Source of the DNA: DUPH01 sp035449085
Lineage (GTDB): Bacteria; Verrucomicrobiota; Kiritimatiellia; RFP12; UBA1067
NCBI GenBank assembly: GCA_035449085.1
Contig: DAOTKE010000075.1
Coordinates: 1 to 16,975 of the forward strand
Length of the DNA stretch: 16,975 nucleotides
Direction of reading: 5' to 3'
Both the position numbers and the translations under genes were made by a program. The number at the start of each line of letters is the position of its first letter. The first letter of the stretch is position 1. Shown here one piece after another: positions 7,683-12,831 of this stretch. Under the pieces are notes generated by a model. It was given only the letters and a program-made list of their open reading frames with translations, was not told the origin of the DNA and ran no database searches.

Positions 7683-7745
7683 TTACGTATCCAGCTCAAT
7701 CGTGACGGTCTGCCTGTGGGTGGTAAAAACAAACCGCATCTGCAG
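7683..7745 (-). pseudogene. Decayed duplicate of the zinc-ribbon gene 3' end
   Basis: The minus strand from 7685 upwards reads QTVTIELDT-stop, against QAVTIELDA-stop at the end of the zinc-ribbon gene at 6639. The DNA shared around it (TCCAGCTCRATCGTGACGG, with CTGCYTGTGG beyond) is nearly identical between 6646-6676 and 7688-7718. Just upstream, TGCAGATGCGG (CRCG in one frame) echoes the CPKCG knuckle but is out of frame, with extra bases between. Only about 60 bp is recognisable and there is no start or signal peptide, so this looks like a leftover rather than a gene. Confidence 0.5.
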
Positions 7746-7797
7746 GGCCGACGCATCTAAATTTACCTCGCTGCGTCAGAACTGAGTTTGTGGGGCC

Positions 7798-7818
7798 GAT
7801 TAAGATTACGATTACGAG
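7798..7818. repeat. GATTA(C/A)G simple repeat
   Basis: GATTAAGATTACGATTACGA is three near-identical units of about 6-7 bp. Short tracts of this type are often dispersed in environmental bacterial genomes; nothing else is visible. Confidence 0.4.
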
Positions 7819-7991
7819 AAGACAAGCCTCGGGATCTGACTGAAAATAGCAAATAAGCCCGTCGCTCGGTTGCGCAGCGAATGCTCGAGGAGGAACGTTC
7901 AATGCTTCGAGTTATGGCCGAGGAATTGCCGGACACTGCCGCCAGACATTTCGTGATCACCGGGCTGACCCCGATACCTCCCCTAATCCAT

Positions 7992-8030
7992 GCAGAATCG
8001 CGGATTGGTCGCGTCCAATCCGCGATCTGC
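7992..8030. repeat. Strong hairpin: perfect 12-bp arms plus 4 more pairs
   Basis: ATCGCGGATTGG (7997-8008) and CCAATCCGCGAT (8015-8026) are perfect inverted repeats around a 6-nt loop TCGCGT. One unpaired A separates four further pairs (GCAG/CTGC). There is no T-tract after it on either strand (AAAAG follows on plus), so a simple intrinsic terminator is unlikely. It could be a REP-like palindrome related to the nearby RAYT gene, or an operator; neither is shown. Confidence 0.6.
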
Positions 8031-8089
8031 AAAAGATAGGCCATTCATATAGCCAGATGGATTTTCTGTCCCTTACGAGCCAACAAGCA

Positions 8090-8168
8090 CAATAAAAAAC
8101 AAGTTGTTTTCCCGCGAAGACGCGAAGGCGCAAAGGGGTTGGGACTACTTGGCGTCTTGGCGGGAAAG
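8090..8168. repeat. Dispersed inverted-repeat element, copy 2 (CRCRAAGN units)
   Basis: The leader CAATAAAAAACAAGTTGTTT (8090-8109) matches copy 1 at 4680 with one difference. It is followed by CCCGCGAAGA, CGCGAAGG, CGCAAAGG units and, after a short loop, by CTTGGCGTCTTGGCGGGAAAG, whose complement pairs imperfectly with the left arm. The leader itself contains a palindrome, AAAACAA-G-TTGTTTT. It sits to the left of the RAYT gene. Confidence 0.6.
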
Positions 8169-8321
8169 AGATTCAGTTGTGATCACACATTGGGTGCATT
8201 ATCAAAGCGATCTCTGCCGCACCGCTCCGCATGAAAATGGACTGGGAGGCCCTGAAGAAAGCGGCACGGGCAACGGAGTGCCGTTCCGACACCCGCGACA
8301 CCCGACGCACGGTTCCGATGT

Positions 8322-9362
8322 TCACCCGTAACCCGTTCCGCCGTCCGTCCCCGGCACCGTCACGGGGCTGAGCCTCAGCGCGCGGGCCGTCCGGAGATCC
8401 CCCCACTCGGCGAACCGCATCCTCCGCGCGCCGTCCCTGCGTTTCGGGCCGAAAAAACGCCTGTTGTCGCTGAAGACCCGTTCCACGAACGCTTTGCCGC
8501 CGATCGCCATGCCGTCCGTGAAGTACCGGACCCGGCAGCGTAGCGCCTGCTGAATCGTCAGCTTCCCTCCGCTTTCGATGACTTTGTCGACCTCGCCTGT
8601 CTTGATCCCCGGACGCACGACCCGCCCGCCGTACGCCGCATGCCGTTCCTCGCCCGCAGTGTAGAGCAGCACGCGGTAGCGCTTCGCGGCCCGACGCCAG
8701 CCGTCCGCCTGCTCCAGCCACCGCGAGTCATGGACGGCGACGAGCCCCTCCCGCGCCCGCTTCCCTCCGGCGCACGCCTCGCCGTACCCGCTCCAGCGGT
8801 AGTCCTTCGGGTCGGCGACGATTTTCGCCCGCACCGGGTTCAGGTCGATGTACGCCGCGACCGCCGCCTTCGCGCTCTCGCCGTTCTCTACCAGCACGCT
8901 CTTGAACCGCTCCTCCCACAGCGTGCCCGAGCGCCCGTGCCGCGCGTTGTACGACATGCTGTAGCGCTGCTTCAGCGTCTTCACGAACGCGCTCACGTCC
9001 CCCATCCGCGCCCTGATGTTATCCTGTTCCCTGTCAGCAAGACAGCCGGCCCCGTTCCTGCGCCATTCGTCCCACTGCTTCATCCTCGCCGCGACGTAAG
9101 CCGAGCCGTAGAGAGCCGTCATCCTGCGCAGCAATTCCGCTTCGCCCACCTCGCCCCGCTCCGGCACCTCCACCAGCAGGTGGAAATGGTTCGACATCAC
9201 CGCGTAAGTCAGCACCCTCACGCCCGAGAACGCCTCCGCCCTGCGCATCATCTTCCGGAAAATCTCCTTCTCCCCGTCGTCCAGCCTGAACGCCCGGTCC
9301 ACGATCCGGCTCACCACGTGGTAGCACCCCGTCCCCTCCGCCTTCACCCGCGCATGCCTCAT
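8322..9362 (-). CDS. RAYT-type (REP-associated) Y1 transposase
   Basis: Predicted single-strand DNA transposase of the IS200-like Y1 (HUH) superfamily, 346 residues. The start at 9362 has GAGGAGG 6 nt upstream; the ATG at 9392 lacks one. Residues 1-66 open with ARVKAEGTGCYHVVSRIVDR, then reach the HUH motif in MSNHFHLLVEVP (His59, His61). The catalytic tyrosine candidate is Tyr134 in TLKQRYSMSYNARHGRSGTLWEERF, and AAYIDLNPVRAKIVADPKDYRWSGYGE is a hallmark of RAYT proteins. An extension of about 130 residues beyond that carries a helix-turn-helix-like end (QALRCRVRYFTDGMAIGG...LRTARALRLSP). All catalytic residues seem present, so it may be active. RAYTs mobilise or maintain short palindromic repeats rather than moving as classical insertion sequences. 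It lies directly between the truncated GH106 gene and the repeat-rich gap. Confidence 0.92.
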   Translation of the reverse strand: MRHARVKAEGTGCYHVVSRIVDRAFRLDDGEKEIFRKMMRRAEAFSGVRVLTYAVMSNHFHLLVEVPERGEVGEAELLRRMTALYGSAYVAARMKQWDEWRRNGAGCLADREQDNIRARMGDVSAFVKTLKQRYSMSYNARHGRSGTLWEERFKSVLVENGESAKAAVAAYIDLNPVRAKIVADPKDYRWSGYGEACAGGKRAREGLVAVHDSRWLEQADGWRRAAKRYRVLLYTAGEERHAAYGGRVVRPGIKTGEVDKVIESGGKLTIQQALRCRVRYFTDGMAIGGKAFVERVFSDNRRFFGPKRRDGARRMRFAEWGDLRTARALRLSPVTVPGTDGGTGYG

Positions 9363-9368
9363 GACCCG

Positions 9369-9375
9369 CCTCCTC
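9369..9375 (-). promoter_or_regulatory. Ribosome binding site of the RAYT gene
   Basis: GAGGAGG on the minus strand, 6 nt before ATG 9362; it picks this start over the in-frame ATG at 9392. Confidence 0.65.
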
Positions 9376-9393
9376 TCTCGTACGCCGCCCACT

Positions 9394-10815
9394 CTACCAC
9401 CCGTCGCCCCGCCCCCGCAACAAGATTCTTTCTAAAGACCTGTCCCTCTGATTAAAGACCTGTCCCTCTGTTCCATTGGTGGTGAAAGACTCTGCCGCGA
9501 CGACGCGCCGCCCCTTGGCGTGCGCGATGGATGCCGCCTGCCGCACCCAGTGCGGGCTGTCGAGCTTGGCCCAGAACTCCGCCATCGGGATGTCGGCCTG
9601 CTCGCCGTAGAGCAGGTCGTCGGACGGAATCTCGCCGTAGGGCTCGATCGCGAGCTGCAGTCCGCTCGCATGCGCCAAGCGGCGCATCTCACCCGCGTAA
9701 TTTTCAGCGAACATCTCGGTGATCGTGAGACGGAAGTCACGGTAGAACGCTTCGGTCGCGGCGACGGACTCCACCACGCGTCCGGCCAGCGTCGGCAACC
9801 ACGGCGTGATGTCGTAGCCGTTTCTTTTTGCGAACGCCTTCTCAAAGTCGCGCGTCCAGTTCTGTGTGCCCACTTCGTAACTGTCGTTTAGAACCGTCTT
9901 GAGCACGGCATTAGTGCCCGCGAGCGGCCCGAGCGCAGCAACCGTCTTGCCCACGTAGTTCGCCCAGTGGATGCGGAGCGCCTCCTTGGAGAGCTTGTCG
10001 CACTCGAGGCCCTTTCCGTGTTTGGTGCTCGGTCCATTCATGCACTTGAGCGCCGAGTACCCGATGCGCAACACGGTCCATTGGCCTGCGGGGGCATCCC
10101 ATGTGAGCGTGCCGTCTGCGGCTTGCTTCGTCAGTTCGACCACCGCGCGTTTCTGCACGACCGCATTGGCGGGCGCGTCGTTCGTGTCGGGATGCGTGTA
10201 TTTGCGACCGGGGTAAGAGAAGGTTTTGTATCTCCAGTCCGAGACCGAATGGCGTGCCGCCGGCGTCGGGTAGGCGAGTACGGCGATGTCACGGTAGAAC
10301 CCGACCGGATCATCCGGCTGCGGGAGTGTAACGGAGACCCGTGTGCCGCCCTTGATCTCTGTTTGCGTGAAGACAACTCGCTTCATCGCGTATTCGGGCG
10401 TGTTCCACGGCCCGCCGGAGTTCGCCCAGCCACTGCAGTTCGCGATGCCAAGCTCGAGCCCCAGCCGATTGGCCTCCTCTGCGGCGAACTTCACCGTCTC
10501 GTACCACTCGGGCGAGTTGAACGCGAGCGTACCTTCGGGCACGCCCCAACGCATACCGCCGACGTCGAAAAGGATTGCGCCGCCGATGCCAACCTCCGCC
10601 ATCGCCTCGAGGTCGGCTTTGATGCCTTCCCGCGTGACGTTTCCGGCCATCCAGTGCCACCACACCTGCGATCTCGCAGAGGCGGGAGGCGCGGCGAACC
10701 CCCGCGCGAGATCCGCGCCCCCTGTGCCGGCCTCCTCAGCGAAAACAGCGGCGGTGGCCAGAGCCGCACAGACCGACGTCGTTTTAGCGAGTAAATTCTG
10801 TATGCGCTTATTCAT
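9394..10815 (-). pseudogene. GH106 alpha-L-rhamnosidase, N-terminal half only
   Basis: The first ~448 residues match the N-terminal and barrel portion of GH106 alpha-L-rhamnosidases, exported enzymes that release rhamnose from pectins and similar glycans and usually exceed 900 residues. The start is set at 10815, giving a signal peptide (MNKRIQNLLAKTT...AVFA). Family landmarks: VWWHWMAGNVTREGIKADLEAMAEVGIGGAILFDVGG, ELGIANCSGWANSGGPW, LPQP...FYRDIAVLAYP, GKGLECDKLSKEALRIHW, NDSYEVGTQNWTRDFEKAFAKRNGYD, IEPYGEIPSDDLLYGEQADIPMAEFW and VVAAESFTTN (each shown only in part). After FTTNGTE the frame enters the 20-bp repeats and ends at a chance stop at 9394 after about 25 foreign residues. The downstream part of the barrel and all C-terminal domains are missing and were not found elsewhere in the window, so the product is probably non-functional. 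Confidence 0.85.
9431..9470. repeat. Two tandem 20-bp units at the GH106/RAYT junction
   Basis: TAAAGACCTGTCCCTCTG occurs at 9433-9450 and again at 9453-9470, each preceded by a different dinucleotide (TC, AT), giving a 20-bp period. Its right edge is where GH106-like coding sequence stops, and its left edge is about 70 bp upstream of the RAYT start. On the minus strand the units are read through in frame from the GH106 gene. A RAYT-associated repeat or the boundary of an inserted segment is the likeliest explanation. Confidence 0.7.
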
Positions 10816-10936
10816 TGGCGTTGGGAGACCCTTCTTTACCATCGTTGAACACCGTCGTTGTCAAGGCACGACAAAGTAACTCACACTGCGCCTCGGTTGG
10901 CAAGGCGAAATCCGGCAAGCGGCACTCATCGGGTGC

Positions 10937-10955
10937 GATTCAACTTTGTTGAATC
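10937..10955. repeat. Perfect 8-bp-stem hairpin
   Basis: GATTCAAC and GTTGAATC flank a TTT loop. No T-tract follows on either strand, so a terminator is not supported; an operator-like site upstream of the GH106 remnant is possible. Confidence 0.45.
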
Positions 10956-10967
10956 CGCCCCCGAAAG

Positions 10968-10990
10968 AGGAGTTAGGAGTTAGGAGTTTT
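10968..10990. repeat. AGGAGTT tandem heptamers
   Basis: Three consecutive AGGAGTT units followed by TT. Simple tandem tracts of this type occur dispersed in intergenic DNA of some environmental bacteria. Confidence 0.5.
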
Positions 10991-11203
10991 AATACCTTGG
11001 AGATTACGAGAGGGAACCACCAACAGAACTGCCATGCGCCCCCGATACCGATGGACATCTCCCACACGCCACATAAACGGGGCGCAGTTCCGCCATCGAA
11101 GGTCAAAAAACACAGAACAAAAACCGACAACTCCTTGATATAGCGACTGTTGGCGAAGCTACGCTTCCGAAGACGTGACACACCGTTCAAACCGACAGTG
11201 TAA

Positions 11204-12718
11204 TCACGCGCGCCAAGGACGCTTGCGCTCAATCGGCTGATCCAGAATGCTTGTCAACAGATTCACATTCTCGATGAGCTGGAAATCATACGTGCCGACA
11301 CAAATGAAGTCCGCCCCGCTCTTTAAAGCGAAAGGAAACGCATCTTTGGGGTGAAGTGCGCCGGCCGCCAGAATTTTGAACGCGATCCACGGCTGCTCCA
11401 ACTTTTCCATAAACGCCACGGTTTCTTCCGGATTCGTACAGAAGATATTGTCGTGCTGCGGATCGTTCGGACGGGCTGACCAATAGTTCAACTGGTGCAG
11501 CGTCTTCATCCAGAAATCGGGCACCAGATCATGCTCGACACAAAACTTGATCGTCGCAAGGTTGTGCGCACCGATGCCGACCGGCACCCCGAGCTTGCGC
11601 ATGCCTTCCAGAATCTGCGCGAACTTTTTGTAATCGCCGTTCTTGGCCATGCTGTCGGAGTGTCCGCCGTGCGTGTACACCGCCGAGGCTCCCTGCTCAA
11701 CCGACACTTGAGCGCCGCGGATCAGACCTTCTTTGTGGCCGCAGTCCGAGATGAATTGAATCTTGCCTCCCTCTTTCCGCCAGTAGTCATTGATCACCCG
11801 CATCAGCGCCGGGTTCGTCACAATCGAATTGATTCCGCACGCCTCGGCCATTTTGAACGTACGGAACACGCGCCAGTCCTCATGGTACGCTTTGACCAGC
11901 TTGTCGGTGTAGAGCAGGTCGCGCGCATGCGCCCATCCGCCGATCAGGTTACCGCCCAGAATCATACGGCTCAATTTGAGCGATCCGATTGTTCCGTATT
12001 GATCGATGGGCTTCTTTAGGTCTTTGATGTCCGCAAACGTAAAGCCCTTGACAGTCGCACCGGTCACGGCATCCGGCTGGGCCAGCAGGTTCTCGCGTTC
12101 CCACACGCGGCCGTGTTTGCGAAAAAAAGCGTAGCTGAAGGCACCCAGCACCGGCAGCGAGCTGAGGCTCATCAACAATTCGCGGCGGGCGGCGGAGACG
12201 ACCGGTTCATCCCGCGCCTCATCCGTCGATTTGCGCAAGCTGCGCTTAAAGCAGACACGCGGCAAGGCGGCCAGGCAGGCGCCGAGCCCGTACGAAGGCA
12301 CCCACATGACGGCCAGCAACGCCACCGCCTCGATAACGTTACGGTCGATGAAGAGGAAGTGGCCCTCGGACGAAGCTGCCAGGAACGGCGGCTGCGCCAC
12401 GTAGTAAAAAGCCAACAGCAGAATGCCGGCCGCCGCAGCCGGCCTCACCATCACGCCGACAATCAATGCCAGACCGATCAACGTCAAGCCCCACATGTTC
12501 ATCAGATCCACGGTCTTCAGCAGCCAAGGCGTATCGGCGATCATCTTGAACATCGGCGCGGCAAACCATGAACTCATGCGCAGATAGCCGACCGAAGACC
12601 AGCCGCCGGGCTGGATCAGCTTCCAGATTCCTTCGTACAGGAAATGCCAGCCGATCAACATCCGCAAAAATGTCATCACCATCGTTTTTTCAACCCGAAT
12701 TACTTCTGCCTTTTTCAT
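11204..12718 (-). CDS. DoxX-like membrane domain fused to a TIM-barrel-like domain
   Basis: A 504-residue two-part protein; AGGAG at 12728-12732 supports the start. Residues ~12-150 look like a DoxX-family integral membrane domain: TMVMTFLRMLIGWHFLYEGIWKL, a second and third hydrophobic span at about 73-110, and a fourth at about 127-148. A basic stretch (CFKRSLRKSTDEARD) leads to SAARRELLMSLSSLPVLG (~176-199), a fifth hydrophobic span preceded by two arginines like an internal Tat or anchor signal. Residues ~248-500 are soluble and barrel-like: LKLSRMILGGNLIGGWAHARDLLY, ACGINSIVTNP, IQFISDCGHKE, ASAVYTHGGHSD, VPVGIGAHN, AFKILAAGALHP and ADFICVGTYDFQL, a series of strand-end motifs as in aldo/keto-reductase-like or other TIM barrels. 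His/Cys residues in these loops could bind a metal. The barrel is probably outside the cytoplasm. DoxX relatives are linked to quinone or redox processes, but function here is unknown. It follows the DUF6259-like gene by 113 bp. Confidence 0.72.
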   Translation of the reverse strand: MKKAEVIRVEKTMVMTFLRMLIGWHFLYEGIWKLIQPGGWSSVGYLRMSSWFAAPMFKMIADTPWLLKTVDLMNMWGLTLIGLALIVGVMVRPAAAAGILLLAFYYVAQPPFLAASSEGHFLFIDRNVIEAVALLAVMWVPSYGLGACLAALPRVCFKRSLRKSTDEARDEPVVSAARRELLMSLSSLPVLGAFSYAFFRKHGRVWERENLLAQPDAVTGATVKGFTFADIKDLKKPIDQYGTIGSLKLSRMILGGNLIGGWAHARDLLYTDKLVKAYHEDWRVFRTFKMAEACGINSIVTNPALMRVINDYWRKEGGKIQFISDCGHKEGLIRGAQVSVEQGASAVYTHGGHSDSMAKNGDYKKFAQILEGMRKLGVPVGIGAHNLATIKFCVEHDLVPDFWMKTLHQLNYWSARPNDPQHDNIFCTNPEETVAFMEKLEQPWIAFKILAAGALHPKDAFPFALKSGADFICVGTYDFQLIENVNLLTSILDQPIERKRPWRA

Positions 12719-12727
12719 AATCTTTTA

Positions 12728-12732
12728 CTCCT
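12728..12732 (-). promoter_or_regulatory. Ribosome binding site of the DoxX/barrel gene
   Basis: AGGAG on the minus strand, 9 nt before ATG 12718, confirming that the membrane domain is the natural N-terminus of the fusion. Confidence 0.6.
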
Positions 12733-12831
12733 GATTGATCGCCATCACTTCACAGGACTTATGCACATTGACACACGTGTTTGTGATGTTCATCGCTGCG
12801 CGCCTTTCTCAAACGTCCACGCGCCAGGCCT

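Larger units (their letters stand above)
7664..8321. other. 658-bp region without a convincing gene, rich in repeats and remnants
   Basis: From left to right it holds the remnant of the zinc-ribbon 3' end (7683-7745), a GATTACG-type simple repeat (7798-7818), a TTCAATGC fragment (about 7888-7911), a strong hairpin (7992-8030), and the second inverted-repeat element (8090-8168). Open frames here (for example minus 7763-8044 and plus 8104-8331) have no recognisable protein features. No piece of the missing GH106 3' half was recognised. Confidence 0.6.
10816..11203. other. 388-bp intergenic region with short repeats and hairpins
   Basis: It holds a perfect hairpin GATTCAAC-TTT-GTTGAATC (10937-10955), three tandem AGGAGTT units (10968-10990), an imperfect long-range inverted repeat (about 11026-11043 with 11079-11090, GAACTGC...GCGCCCC), and a GTTGGCGAAGC motif (11149-11172) resembling one at 15528. 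A minus frame of 123 codons spans most of it, but the product is not protein-like. The region should contain the promoter of the GH106 remnant; I could not identify it. Confidence 0.5.

Noticed and set aside
7992..8030. Intrinsic terminator
   Set aside because: No T-tract follows the stem on either strand and no gene ends close by in the right orientation.
7763..8044. 93-codon minus frame in the repeat-rich gap
   Set aside because: It spans the simple repeats and half of the hairpin; Ser/Arg-rich composition and no start signal.
8173..8721. 182-codon minus frame overlapping the RAYT 3' end
   Set aside because: Mostly an out-of-frame reading of the RAYT gene; the non-overlapping tail shows no recognisable domain.
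9431..9470. Possible start of a CRISPR array
   Set aside because: Only two units with a 2-bp gap; no spacers of 25-40 bp and no cas genes.
10861..11232. 123-codon minus frame between the DoxX/barrel gene and the GH106 remnant
   Set aside because: It overlaps the end of the DoxX/barrel gene, runs through simple repeats and hairpins, and encodes nothing protein-like.
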